Assembly: GCA_035265665.1 (NCBI GenBank)
Contig: DATFOK010000141.1
Location: 31,966 to 95,965, forward strand
DNA length: 64,000 nucleotides
Direction of reading: 5' to 3'
DNA from: DASUPK01 sp035265665
GTDB taxonomy: Bacteria; Actinomycetota; Thermoleophilia; Solirubrobacterales; 70-9
Below, piece after piece: positions 29,602 to 38,047 of this stretch; the stretch's first letter is position 1, and each line of letters begins with the position of its first letter. A program made the translations under genes and the position numbers. The notes beneath the pieces are model-generated. The model searched no databases. It was not told the origin of the DNA and saw only the letters and a list, made by a program, of their open reading frames with translations.

Positions 29602-30803
29602 TGGCGCTCGCCGAGCCGTCGACTGTGCAGGTCTCGGTCGGGGCCTCCGAGAGCTTCGACACGGTCGAGGCCGCCGCGCAGGCCGCGGACAGCGCGCGGG
29701 CGGGCCTCGAGGCGCCCTGCGACCTCGCCTTCGTCTTCGCCTCGGGACATCACCTCGGCATGGCGAAGTGGCTGCTCTCCGAGGTGCATGAGCGGCTCGA
29801 GCCGCGTGCCCTGCTCGGCTGCGGGGCCGGCGGAACGGTCGCCGGTGGCCATGAGCTAGAAGACACCCCCGGGATCGTCGTCTGGGGAGCCTCGCTGCCG
29901 GGCGCGGAGCTGGAGACCATGCACCTGACCGCCGAGCGGGAGGCCGATGGGTTCCGTCTGCTCGGCCTCCCGGAGTCACTGGCGGTCCCGGGGGATGATC
30001 CGGCCGCCGCCGTGGCGCAGTCGTTGATCGCGCTCTGCGACCCGTTCAGCTTTCCGCCGGAGGAGCTTCTCGCGCAGGTCGAGAGCTCGCGGCCGCACCT
30101 GCCCGTGCTCGGCGGTCTGGCGAGTGCCTCCTTCGCCGGTGGCGCCGTTCTTCTGCGGGACGGCGAGGTACACACGGACGGCGCGGTCGCGGTCAGGATG
30201 CGCGGGCTCGAGCTGCTGCCCTGCGTATCCCAGGGGGCCGGCCCGGTTGGACCGGAGATGACCATCACACGCGCCGAGGCGAACGTGATCGGGGAGCTGG
30301 CGGGCAAGCCCGCGATGGAGAGGCTCGGCGAGGTGATCGCCGCACTGCCCGAGGACGAGCGCCAGCTTGCCTCGTCAGGTGTCCTGGTCGGGTTGGTGAT
30401 CGACGAGAACCGGCCGGAGTACGACCGAGGCGACTTCCTGGTGCGCCCGATCATCGGGGCCGACCGCGAGTCCGGCGCGATCGCCATCGGAGAGCAGGTG
30501 CGGGTCGGCCAGACGGTCCGGCTCCAGGTCCGCGACGCGGCCTCGGCGGACGAGGATCTGCGGGAGGCACTGCGCGCCCAGGCCCAGGCGCTCGGCTCCG
30601 CCGGCGCGGCCGGAGCGCTGCTCTTCACCTGCAACGGCCGCGGCTCCCACATGTTCGAAGTGCCGGACCACGACGCGGCGGCGATCGAGGACTCGCTCGG
30701 CGTCCCCACCGCAGGGTTCTTTTGCGCGGGCGAGATCGGCCCGGTCGGTGGCCGCAACTTCCTGCACGGCTTCACGGCGACGATGGCGGTCTTCCCGGCT
30801 TAG
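29601..30803 (+). CDS. FIST domain sensory protein
   Basis: The 400-residue protein has an N-terminal FIST domain (FVFASGHHLGMAKWLL and LLGCGAGGTVAGG) and a C-terminal FIST_C domain (LFTCNGRGSHMF, GFFCAGEIGPVGG, HGFTATMAVF). FIST domains are thought to bind small ligands, perhaps amino acids, in signalling proteins. Here it stands alone without an output domain. The ATG overlaps the prfB stop, indicating coupling with RF2. The stop codon overlaps that of the convergent ogt gene. Confidence 0.88.
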   Translation: MALAEPSTVQVSVGASESFDTVEAAAQAADSARAGLEAPCDLAFVFASGHHLGMAKWLLSEVHERLEPRALLGCGAGGTVAGGHELEDTPGIVVWGASLPGAELETMHLTAEREADGFRLLGLPESLAVPGDDPAAAVAQSLIALCDPFSFPPEELLAQVESSRPHLPVLGGLASASFAGGAVLLRDGEVHTDGAVAVRMRGLELLPCVSQGAGPVGPEMTITRAEANVIGELAGKPAMERLGEVIAALPEDERQLASSGVLVGLVIDENRPEYDRGDFLVRPIIGADRESGAIAIGEQVRVGQTVRLQVRDAASADEDLREALRAQAQALGSAGAAGALLFTCNGRGSHMFEVPDHDAAAIEDSLGVPTAGFFCAGEIGPVGGRNFLHGFTATMAVFPA

Positions 30804-31432
30804 AGGGCGCCCTCGAGGTCGAGCAGCGCCCTCTTCATCTCGGGACCGCCGCCGTAGTTGCCGATTCCACCGCCGGACTGCACCACGCGGTGGCAGGGAA
30901 CTATCAGCGGGACCCGGTTGTAGCCGCAGGCGGTCCCGGCGGCGCGGAAGGCTCGCGCGTTGCCCGCCGCCTTCGCGATCTCCGCGTAGGTTTTCGTCTT
31001 TCCGAACGGGATCCGGGCGACCGCGTGGAGCGCTCGGCTCCGGAATCCGGGCTCGGTCAACCTCCAGTCCACCGGTACGTCGAAGTGCTGCCGGCGCCCC
31101 TCGAAGTACTCCTCGAGCTCGCGGCGCTCCTCGTCGAGCCGCTTCGGCGACTCGAGGATCCGCGGCGACACGACCGTCGCGATCTCATCGAGCACGTCAT
31201 CCCGCGAGCGCTGGTCACCGCGGTGGGTTGGGAGGGCCACCCTGACGACTCCGCGGTCGGTGCGAGCCACGAGCAGCTCCCCGAATGGCGAGTCGACCTC
31301 GGCGTAGGCGACGTCCATCAGCCCGTCTCGCTCGGCGCGCAAGAGCAGACCCTGGACGGCCCGGTCGAGGTCGGCGTCCGAAGGCGCCTGGCGCAACATC
31401 TTCTCGAGCTGCTTTTCAGTCATTGGGTTCAT
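30800..31432 (-). CDS. ogt: O6-alkylguanine-DNA alkyltransferase with N-terminal extension
   Basis: This suicidal repair enzyme takes the alkyl group onto the cysteine of IVPCHRVV; GKTKTYAEIA and the helix-turn-helix are also clear. The 210-residue protein has about 40 extra N-terminal residues (EKQLEKMLRQ, LDRAVQGLLLRAERDG) before the usual domain start. It overlaps the upstream ECF sigma gene by ATGA, so both are made together. The extension could contact the sigma factor, which is inference. The stop overlaps that of FIST. Confidence 0.93.
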   Translation of the reverse strand: MNPMTEKQLEKMLRQAPSDADLDRAVQGLLLRAERDGLMDVAYAEVDSPFGELLVARTDRGVVRVALPTHRGDQRSRDDVLDEIATVVSPRILESPKRLDEERRELEEYFEGRRQHFDVPVDWRLTEPGFRSRALHAVARIPFGKTKTYAEIAKAAGNARAFRAAGTACGYNRVPLIVPCHRVVQSGGGIGNYGGGPEMKRALLDLEGAL

Positions 31433-31929
31433 GCGAATTCACCTCTGAGCTTCTGCAGGCCCTCGTGGACGTTGCGGCGTGCGGCTGCCTCGGAGCTGTC
31501 CATGGCCCGCGCGATTGCGGAATAAGACATGTCGGTGGCGTAACGGAGGACGACCGCGCTGCGCTGCTTCGGCGGCAGCGCGCTGACCGCCCGCCAGAGG
31601 TCGGGGTCGCCTCCGGCGACGACCTGATCCGGCCTGGAGTTCGTGCTGGGTGCGGATCCCGCCACCTCCTCGGCGTCCCCTGCCGGAACCGCCCGTCTGC
31701 CGCGGCTGCGATGGTGATCGATCGCCTTATTGTGGGCGATGGTGAGCAGCCAGGAGCGGAGGTTGCGGGTGTGCTCCAAGCCCTCATAGGCGCGGAGCGC
31801 GGCGATGAAGGTCTCCTGGAAGACGTCCTCGGCGTCGTGCGGGCCGACTGTCGCGACCAGGTATCCGAGCACGTCCGAACCGTGCTCGTCGAGCAGTTGC
31901 TGGAACGGGGGTACCGATTCATCTGGCAT
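31429..31929 (-). CDS. ECF-type RNA polymerase sigma factor
   Basis: The 166-residue protein has sigma region 2 (DAEDVFQETFIAALRAYEG and SWLLTIAHNKAIDHHR) and region 4 (LPPKQRSAVVLRYATDMSYS, IARAMDSSEAAARRNV) with a short linker: the ECF layout. It recognises its own promoters after release from control. No anti-sigma gene is adjacent; the coupled partner is ogt. A link with alkylation stress is therefore likely. The divergent nadC starts 47 bp away. Confidence 0.92.
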   Translation of the reverse strand: MPDESVPPFQQLLDEHGSDVLGYLVATVGPHDAEDVFQETFIAALRAYEGLEHTRNLRSWLLTIAHNKAIDHHRSRGRRAVPAGDAEEVAGSAPSTNSRPDQVVAGGDPDLWRAVSALPPKQRSAVVLRYATDMSYSAIARAMDSSEAAARRNVHEGLQKLRGEFA

Positions 31930-31976
31930 CTGCCAAGTAAACGTCGCACACCGGGCTTTCGTGAGACTGTGGATCG

Positions 31977-32819
31977 ATGGAGATCGACAGCGACACGCGG
32001 GAACTCGTCGCCCGCGCCCTGCTCCAGGACCTCGGATCCGGCGACGTCACGGCCGAGGCGGTGGTCCCCGAGGATGCCACGGGCCGGGCAACGATCACCC
32101 AGAAGGAGCCGGGCGTGCTGTTCGGCTTGGATGTGGCGGCCGAGGTCTTCCGCCAGACCGGCGCCGGCAAGTTGGAGGATCGGGCGGAGGAGAAAGAGTG
32201 GCGCGACGAGGTGCCGGCTGCCGTCGCGGTGGTCGGCGGCCCGGCCCGAGCGCTGCTCGCGGCGGAGCGCACCGCGCTCAACCTGCTCTGCCACCTCGCC
32301 GGCGTCGCCACGCTGACAGCACGGTTCGTCAGAGAGGTCGATGGGACCGATGTCCGCATCCTGGACACCCGCAAGACAACGCCGGGGTTGCGGGCGCTGG
32401 AGAAGGCGGCGGTGGCGGCCGGCGGCGGCACCAACCACCGGATGGGCCTCTACGACGCGATCCTGATCAAGGAGAACCACACTGCGCTCGCGGGTGGTGT
32501 GGGGGAGGCGGTCCGCCGCGCGCAGCAGGCTAAGCCGGAACTACCAATCGAGGTCGAGTGCCGCGACCTGGACGAGGTCCGCGAGGCGGCCGAAGCCGGC
32601 GCCGACCGGCTCCTGCTCGACAACATGGGCGCGGTCAGGCTGCGCGAGGCGGTCGGGGCCGCACGCGAGGACGCTAACGGCCCCGAGCTCGAGGCCTCCG
32701 GTGGCATCACCCTGGCGAAGGTGCGTGATATCGCCGAGACGGGGGTGGACTTCGTCTCAGTCGGAGCCCTCACGCACTCGGCTCCCGCGCTCGACCTGAG
32801 CATGACGATCGAGATATAG
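31977..32819 (+). CDS. nadC: Nicotinate-nucleotide pyrophosphorylase (carboxylating)
   Basis: It converts quinolinate and PRPP to nicotinate mononucleotide in de novo NAD synthesis. The 280-residue protein shows DLGSGDVTAEAVV, the TRKTTPGLRALEKAAVAAGG substrate-binding segment, HRMGLYDAILIKENH and EVECRDLDE, all family hallmarks. nadA lies 1.6 kb downstream; no nadB is in the window. The start is ATG. Confidence 0.95.
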   Translation: MEIDSDTRELVARALLQDLGSGDVTAEAVVPEDATGRATITQKEPGVLFGLDVAAEVFRQTGAGKLEDRAEEKEWRDEVPAAVAVVGGPARALLAAERTALNLLCHLAGVATLTARFVREVDGTDVRILDTRKTTPGLRALEKAAVAAGGGTNHRMGLYDAILIKENHTALAGGVGEAVRRAQQAKPELPIEVECRDLDEVREAAEAGADRLLLDNMGAVRLREAVGAAREDANGPELEASGGITLAKVRDIAETGVDFVSVGALTHSAPALDLSMTIEI

Positions 32820-32828
32820 AGTCGCTGC

Positions 32829-33344
32829 ATGCCGCCCACAGCTGCGATGCGCCGCAAGCGCGAGGCGATCGTCAGGGAGCACATGGACTCGGAGAACCGC
32901 CACGAGTTCGACGCCACCCTCGAGACCTTCGATCATCCTCGCTACGAGCTGATCGCCACCGGTGACGTCTATGACGGGACGGAGGAGGTGTCGCGCTACT
33001 TCGAGGAGACGCGCCGCGCCTTCCCGGACCAGCGCAACGAGCTGATCTCGCTCCACCATGCCGACGACGCCGTACTGGTCGAGGCGATCCTCCGCGGCAC
33101 CCACAACGGACCGCTCCGCAGCCTGCCGCCGACCGGCCGCGAGTTCGAGATGCGCTTCCTGGCGATGTTCGTCTTCGAGGAGGACAGGCTGGTCTGCGAG
33201 CGGGTCTACTTCGACCAGCTGACGGTCCTCGAGCAGCTCGGCATCGCGCGCAACCCCACCAGCCTCACCGGCCGGGTCGAGACGCTCATCGGCCACCCGC
33301 TGACGATCGGCCGCGGCCTGGTCCGTCGCGTGATCGGCCGCTGA
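32829..33344 (+). CDS. SnoaL-like/NTF2-fold protein
   Basis: The 171-residue protein has the cone-shaped SnoaL/ester-cyclase pattern: an early helix with REHMDSENRH, YDGTEEVSRYFEETRRAFPD, and a late FDQLTVLEQLGIA. Such proteins are polyketide cyclases, isomerases or have no known activity. Catalytic assignment is not possible. It follows nadC by 9 bp and may share its transcript. Confidence 0.72.
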   Translation: MPPTAAMRRKREAIVREHMDSENRHEFDATLETFDHPRYELIATGDVYDGTEEVSRYFEETRRAFPDQRNELISLHHADDAVLVEAILRGTHNGPLRSLPPTGREFEMRFLAMFVFEEDRLVCERVYFDQLTVLEQLGIARNPTSLTGRVETLIGHPLTIGRGLVRRVIGR

Positions 33345-33350
33345 TCTCCC

Positions 33351-33397
33351 CGAACGCTTTCTGGGTATGCCCTGGAGGGGGCGTTGCGGGACGCTCG
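33351..33397. repeat. Intergenic conserved element A
   Basis: This stretch contains CGAACG, then CTGGAGGGGG, then GGGACGCTCG in the 68-bp gap between convergent genes. It matches the reverse complement of 20751-20803 in order and spacing within one or two bases. Outer pairing is weaker than in element B. It may be a terminator or a small repeat family. Confidence 0.5.
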
Positions 33398-33412
33398 CCA
33401 CCGTTATGACGC

Positions 33413-34282
33413 CTACTTGAGGAGGCGGGACAGCCGGCGGTCCTTGAGGATGCGGCCCTCGGTCTGCTCCTCGGGGCAGTAGTTCATCTGGTGCTCCGAG
33501 AAGTACACGGCCTCGATCGTCGTCCCACACCGCGGACATGGCTCGCCCTCCCGTCGATGGACCTTGAGCGGCATCGGCATCTTGTCCGGGATCTGCTCGC
33601 CGATGACCTCCTCGTAGTGATCGAGGGCGTCGCCGAGGACGTGGAGGCCATCGTGGATTCGCTTGATCTCCTCGCCGCGCAGCTCGGAGCCTTTCTTGAA
33701 AGGTGAGAGCCGGGCTTCCCAGAGGATCTCGTCCACCCAGGAGCGGCCGATCCCTGCGATGTCCCGCTGGTGACGGAGAAGTGGGTGGAGGTGACGTGGC
33801 TGGTCGAGCCGCTTCGTCAGCTCGTCCACAGAGGGTGCCGGCCAGGCGTCTGGGCCGAGCGTCGCGACCCTCTCGTCGTCCGCCAGTGCGTCGCGGGGCA
33901 GCAGCTTCGCCCAAGCCGACTGCTTGGTGCCGAACTCGCGGAGCCGCAGCTCGCGGCCGTCGGCGATCCGGACCAGGATCCGCGAGCGGCGATCGCGCAG
34001 CGACGCCCGCTTGTCGAAGACCTGGAGGCGCCCCGCCGACATCAGATGGATCAGCAAGGTGAGCGGCTCACCACCGTCCGCCGCCGAGGGGTCGAAGTCG
34101 ACGGCGAGCATCTTCCCGATCCGTCGCACCCCGGAGACCTGGGCGCCTGTAATCGCGTCGAGGCTCGGCTGGAACGTCTTCAGCGTGGCCACGCCGGCAG
34201 CCAGCGCAGACTCGACCTCGGCGCCCTCCAACACGCTGCTCAGGCGGCGCGCCGTGATCTCGACTTCGGGCAATTCGGGCAT
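33413..34282 (-). CDS. Fpg/Nei family DNA glycosylase
   Basis: The base excision repair glycosylase/AP lyase has the N-terminal PELPEVE with the catalytic proline exposed after Met removal, the helix-two-turn-helix region (GIGRSWVDEILWEA) and a C-terminal zinc finger. Only three of the four expected cysteines are seen: CPRC, then YCP followed by EEQ where a final CxxC would give Cys. The 289-residue length is normal. It probably removes oxidised purines or pyrimidines; zinc binding may be altered. Confidence 0.9.
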   Translation of the reverse strand: MPELPEVEITARRLSSVLEGAEVESALAAGVATLKTFQPSLDAITGAQVSGVRRIGKMLAVDFDPSAADGGEPLTLLIHLMSAGRLQVFDKRASLRDRRSRILVRIADGRELRLREFGTKQSAWAKLLPRDALADDERVATLGPDAWPAPSVDELTKRLDQPRHLHPLLRHQRDIAGIGRSWVDEILWEARLSPFKKGSELRGEEIKRIHDGLHVLGDALDHYEEVIGEQIPDKMPMPLKVHRREGEPCPRCGTTIEAVYFSEHQMNYCPEEQTEGRILKDRRLSRLLK

Positions 34283-34394
34283 AAGCCAAGGGTAGGCCCG
34301 CGCTAACCTTTGGTCAGTTCATTCGCCAGCTTCGAGGGTCCAGATTCATAGGACGCCGTGGAGGCGAACATCCAACGTCAAGGAGCGCCCCGTC

Positions 34395-35423
34395 GTGCTG
34401 GAGCTTCCTACCGTCAACGAGCTTCCCGCCAAGCTGAGCGAGGACGAGATCGCGAGCCTGAGTGCGGAGGTCAGGGCGCTCGCGGCCGAGCGCGGCGCCG
34501 TGATCCTCGCCCACAACTACCAGCTCCCCGAGCTGCAGGACGTCGCCGACTTCGTTGGCGACTCCCTCGGCCTCTCCCGCCAGGCGGCCAAGAGCGACGC
34601 GGAGGTGATCGAGTTCTGCGGTGTCCACTTCATGGCGGAGACCGCCTCGGTCCTCTGTCCCGACAAGACTGTCCTGATCGCCGATCTGGGTGCCGGCTGT
34701 TCGCTCTCCGAGTCGATCAACGCCGACCAGCTACGCGCCTGGAAGGCTGAGCACCCAGGCGCCGTGGTCGTGATGTACGTGAACACCTCAGCCGAGGTGA
34801 AGGCCGAGACCGACTACTGCTGCACCTCGGGCAACGCGGTCCAGGTCGTCGGGCACATCCTGCGCGAGCACGGCCCGGACACCGAGATCCTCTTCGGGCC
34901 AGACATGTGGCTCGGCGCTTTCGTCGAGCGCGAGACGGGGATCAAGGACGACCCCGACCGCCGAGCCCGCTTTCACATCTGGGACGGCGAGTGCCACGTC
35001 CACGCCGGCATCCGGCCCACAGACATCAAGACCGTCCGCGACGAGCACCCGAACGCCGAGTTCCTGATCCACCCCGAGTGCGGCTGCGCGACCCAGGCGA
35101 TGGAGTACGTGGCCTCGGGTGACATCGAGGCGGAGGGCGTTCAGATGCTCTCCACCGGCGGGATGCTCAACTACATGGAGGAGCACCCCGAGGGCGAGTA
35201 CGTCGTCGCCACCGAGAACGGGATGCTCTATCCGCTCCAGCGGGCCGCGCCGAAGGCGAAGCTGATCGAGGCGAACCGGATGGCCTTCTGCAAGTACATG
35301 AAGATGATCACGCTGCCGAAGGTCCGGGACTCGCTGCGCGACTTCCGGTACGAGGTCAAGGTCTCGCCGGAGATCGCCGAGCGCGCCACGCTGCCGATCG
35401 AGCGCATGGTCGCGATCGGGTAG
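34395..35423 (+). CDS. nadA: Quinolinate synthase
   Basis: It condenses iminoaspartate with dihydroxyacetone phosphate to quinolinate using a 4Fe-4S cluster. The 342-residue protein has LAHNYQLPELQDVADFVGDS, FCGVHFMAETA, and HPECGC, giving the cluster cysteines, and GMLNYMEEHP. The GTG start has AAGGAGCG in front. Together with nadC at 31977 it covers two of three de novo NAD steps, although in separate transcription units. Confidence 0.95.
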   Translation: MLELPTVNELPAKLSEDEIASLSAEVRALAAERGAVILAHNYQLPELQDVADFVGDSLGLSRQAAKSDAEVIEFCGVHFMAETASVLCPDKTVLIADLGAGCSLSESINADQLRAWKAEHPGAVVVMYVNTSAEVKAETDYCCTSGNAVQVVGHILREHGPDTEILFGPDMWLGAFVERETGIKDDPDRRARFHIWDGECHVHAGIRPTDIKTVRDEHPNAEFLIHPECGCATQAMEYVASGDIEAEGVQMLSTGGMLNYMEEHPEGEYVVATENGMLYPLQRAAPKAKLIEANRMAFCKYMKMITLPKVRDSLRDFRYEVKVSPEIAERATLPIERMVAIG

Positions 35424-35461
35424 GCATCGGTTCAAGAATCTCCCCGGCGCTTCCGATTCAA

Positions 35462-36364
35462 TTGGGCCCATGGGGAGGTTCAAACTCCCTGCTGCTCTGC
35501 CTCGTGCCCGCGCTGCGTCTCCTGGCGCCGGCCGTTAGCGCGCAGTCGCCCGAACCCAGGATCGCGGGCGGTTCCGCAGCGTCGATCGAGCAGTACCCGT
35601 GGCAGGCGGCGCTGGTCCTGAGCCCGGCGAAGGCGAGCGGTGACGCGCATCAGCGTCAGTTCTGCGGCGGATCGCTGATCACGAGCTCGATCGTCCTCAC
35701 CGCAGCTCACTGCCTCTACGACGACGATCCCGACTGCAACCCGATCGGCGCCGTTGGGGTGTGCCTCCCCGGCCATCCGGGCGGCGACGGGACCAAGCGA
35801 GTCGACCCCGATGATGTGGATGTCGTCCTTGGGGTGACCCAGCTCTCGAGGGCTGCTCCCGAGGACGAGCACGCGGTGCTGGATGCCTCCCATCACCCCG
35901 GCTTCGACACCTCCACGTTCCAGAACGACATCGGGTACCTCGTTCTGGCTGCACCAGTCGCCGCCGGCCCGGCGGTCCAGACCATCGACTTGGCTGGGGA
36001 CGACGAGGTTTCCGTCTGGGCTCCCGGGACCCTCGTCGACATCAGCGGCTGGGGCAGCACGTTCTTCGGCGGCGGGACCGTCGACGTTCTTCGAGCGGCC
36101 AGCGTGCCCGTAGTCGCCGACGCGACCTGTGGTTCCAGCGGCGTCTACGACACTGACTTCGATCCGGCGACCATGGTCTGCGCCGGCTATCCGGAAGGTG
36201 GGGTCGACAGCTGTAGCGGGGACAGCGGCGGGCCGCTCGCGTCAGCGCTCGAGGGCGGGGGATACCGCCTCGTCGGAATCACCAGCTGCGGCGAGGGCTG
36301 CGGTCTGTCGGCAGTCCCGGGCGTCTACGCGCGAATCGCCCAATCGACCGCCCTGGTCCCCTGA
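35462..36364 (+). CDS. Secreted trypsin-like serine protease (S1), tail out of frame
   Basis: The 300-residue protein has a hydrophobic leader, the activation-like site RIAGG, and the catalytic triad in LTAAHC, NDIGYLV and SCSGDSGGPL. Six or more cysteines suggest disulfides. The start is unclear: a TTG at 35462 has no ribosome site, while a nearby ATG at 35470 lies in another frame. At the 3' end a run of four C (36358-36361) is followed by TGA; adding one base would continue into a 62-residue segment ending in a polybasic two-cysteine tail. Confidence 0.85.
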   Translation: MGPWGGSNSLLLCLVPALRLLAPAVSAQSPEPRIAGGSAASIEQYPWQAALVLSPAKASGDAHQRQFCGGSLITSSIVLTAAHCLYDDDPDCNPIGAVGVCLPGHPGGDGTKRVDPDDVDVVLGVTQLSRAAPEDEHAVLDASHHPGFDTSTFQNDIGYLVLAAPVAAGPAVQTIDLAGDDEVSVWAPGTLVDISGWGSTFFGGGTVDVLRAASVPVVADATCGSSGVYDTDFDPATMVCAGYPEGGVDSCSGDSGGPLASALEGGGYRLVGITSCGEGCGLSAVPGVYARIAQSTALVP

Positions 36365-36549
36365 TCGCCTCGGACGTAGCGAGCCTGGAGACCACCTTCG
36401 GGCTGTCGCACGAGCCGATCTTCGGATCCGCCACCAGCACCCCGCGCACCAAGGCCAAGAAGCCGTTCGCGAAGTGCAAGCGCATCCGCAACAAGAAGAA
36501 GCGGAAGCGCTGCGTGAAGAAGGTGAAGAAGAAGCTGAAGTCGGCCTGA
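36365..36549 (+). other. Out-of-frame continuation of the protease: linker plus polybasic tail
   Basis: In the frame starting CTG ATC GCC at 36361 the sequence encodes a short linker, then a Lys/Arg-rich tail (36451-36546) with cysteines 12 residues apart, then TGA at 36547. Similar tails end the in-frame secreted proteins at 18339 and 57077. The one-base offset implies an indel in the C-run, a sequencing slip, or a frameshift used by the cell. Confidence 0.65.
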
Positions 36550-36597
36550 GCGGTCTGCATTGCCCGCCCGGCCTGCTGCTAGGTTGCGCGCGGAGGG

Positions 36598-37479
36598 ATG
36601 GTGGAGATCGTTCTCCGGGTCATTCTCGGCGTGGTCCTCGCGGGCGCCGCGCTGGCGAAGCTTGCATCGCCGCGGGCGAGCATCGCCGCGCTGGCGAGCT
36701 TCGGCTTCGCGGATAGTCCGCTCCGCCCGACCGCCTGGGCCGCGCTTATCGCGGTGGAGCTCGCGCTGGCGGTCGCGGTGGCGCTCGGATCGGATGCCGC
36801 CGCCTACGCGGCCGCGGTCCTGATGGCCATGTTCGCCGCCCTCACCGTCGCCGCGCTGCTCCGCGGGCGTGCCGGCGCCCCCTGCGCCTGCTTCGGTCCA
36901 CGCTCGACGGTCTCCCGGCTGGGCGCACTGCGGAACCTCGCCCTCGCAGCGGCGTTCGCCGCGGTCCCGTCGGTCGACTCGATCTCGATCGGCACCCAGG
37001 GGTGGATGTGGATCGGTATCGGCGTCGCGCTCGCCGCGTGCGTGGCGCTGGCGGTGGCGGTGCTCGCGCTCGCCAGGGAGGTGGGCATGCTGCGCCTGCA
37101 ACTCGGCACTCAGGGGGCGCTCGAGATCACCGGGGAGGGCCCGGAGATCGGCTCGAGCGCCTGGGACCTCTCGGAGCGCCTCGGGCGCAACGGCGCGGAC
37201 CTCGGCCTGGCGGTGTTCACGTCGGAGGGATGCGGGATCTGCCAGACCCTTGCACCGGCGATCGATAACGTCGCCAGGGACCCGCGAGTGGCGGTGGGAG
37301 TCTTCGACGAGGTCGCGGAGGCGGAGCTCTGGCGGAGGCTCGCGATTCCCGGCAGCCCGTTCGCGCTCGCGCTCGACCGCGAGGGCAAGGTGCTGGCCAA
37401 GGGGATTTTCAACAACCTGGCCCAACTCGAGAGCGTCCTGGCCACGGCCGAGCGGCGGGGGCAGCCGGTCCGTGCCTGA
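36598..37479 (+). CDS. MauE-like membrane domain fused to a thioredoxin domain
   Basis: The 293-residue protein has four membrane segments in the first 155 residues with the MauE/DoxX-like pattern and a CxC in APCACFG (96-98). From about residue 180 comes an extracytoplasmic thioredoxin fold with the CGIC redox site (212-215) and the cis-proline loop GSPF. In methylamine-utilising bacteria MauE and MauD, a thioredoxin-like protein, act together to form disulfides in the dehydrogenase light chain; here both are one polypeptide. The gene overlaps the next by 8 bp. Confidence 0.8.
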   Translation: MVEIVLRVILGVVLAGAALAKLASPRASIAALASFGFADSPLRPTAWAALIAVELALAVAVALGSDAAAYAAAVLMAMFAALTVAALLRGRAGAPCACFGPRSTVSRLGALRNLALAAAFAAVPSVDSISIGTQGWMWIGIGVALAACVALAVAVLALAREVGMLRLQLGTQGALEITGEGPEIGSSAWDLSERLGRNGADLGLAVFTSEGCGICQTLAPAIDNVARDPRVAVGVFDEVAEAELWRRLAIPGSPFALALDREGKVLAKGIFNNLAQLESVLATAERRGQPVRA

Positions 37480-38047
37480 GCATCTCGACCGGATCACGGA
37501 CTCGCTCGCTCGGGACTCCTCGCGACGCGGCTTCCTCGCCCGAGTGGGCGGCGCGCTGATGGCGATCACCGCCGGGCGCACGGTCGGGACGCTCATCGAG
37601 CCAGGTGAGTCGGACGCCTTCCACTTCTGCGGACACATCTTCACGACGGGATCGTGTCCGCACCCGACCGGCCTGCCCCGGATCGACTCCCGGGGCCTTC
37701 CGCTGCGAGCCAACGACGGCCATCCGATCGACGACATCGGCCGGCCCGTGAACGAGGCCGGCCAGCCGGTCGATGAGGAGGGCCAGCTGCTGCGCGGACC
37801 GGACGGCCGGCCGCTGCCTCCAGCCCCGCGGACGCGAATCTGCGACCGGGTCCAGGACATCTACGGCATCGGGACCAAGATCGACGGCTCCTGGTACCGC
37901 TGCTGCGGCGGCAAGGTCCGCAAACTGGTCGACTGCTGCTCCCGTCACAACAGCCGGATCAACGGGGACGCCGCGCTGACCGGCTACTGCTTCGGCGGTC
38001 GCAAGGTCTTCTGCGTCATGTACTACGACACTCAGGTGCCCTGCTGA
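37472..38047 (+). CDS. Tat-exported cysteine-rich protein resembling methylamine dehydrogenase light chain
   Basis: The GTG at 37472 gives 191 residues. A twin-arginine leader (SRRGFLARVGG, 17-27) precedes a short segment with CGHIFTTGSC, a Gly-x-Pro repeat region (about 74-117) and a C-terminal module with eight cysteines (124-191), ten in all. The order and the segment YCFGG recall the MADH light chain, but the second TTQ tryptophan is a tyrosine here and only one tryptophan (W141) is in the module. So it is probably a disulfide-rich relative, not a TTQ enzyme. Flanking redox genes support periplasmic-side maturation. Confidence 0.68.
   Translation: MPEHLDRITDSLARDSSRRGFLARVGGALMAITAGRTVGTLIEPGESDAFHFCGHIFTTGSCPHPTGLPRIDSRGLPLRANDGHPIDDIGRPVNEAGQPVDEEGQLLRGPDGRPLPPAPRTRICDRVQDIYGIGTKIDGSWYRCCGGKVRKLVDCCSRHNSRINGDAALTGYCFGGRKVFCVMYYDTQVPC

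Noticed and set aside
37472..38047. Reading the cysteine-rich protein as a true methylamine dehydrogenase light chain
   Set aside because: The tryptophan pair needed for TTQ is not present and no heavy chain or mauG gene is nearby; only resemblance is claimed.
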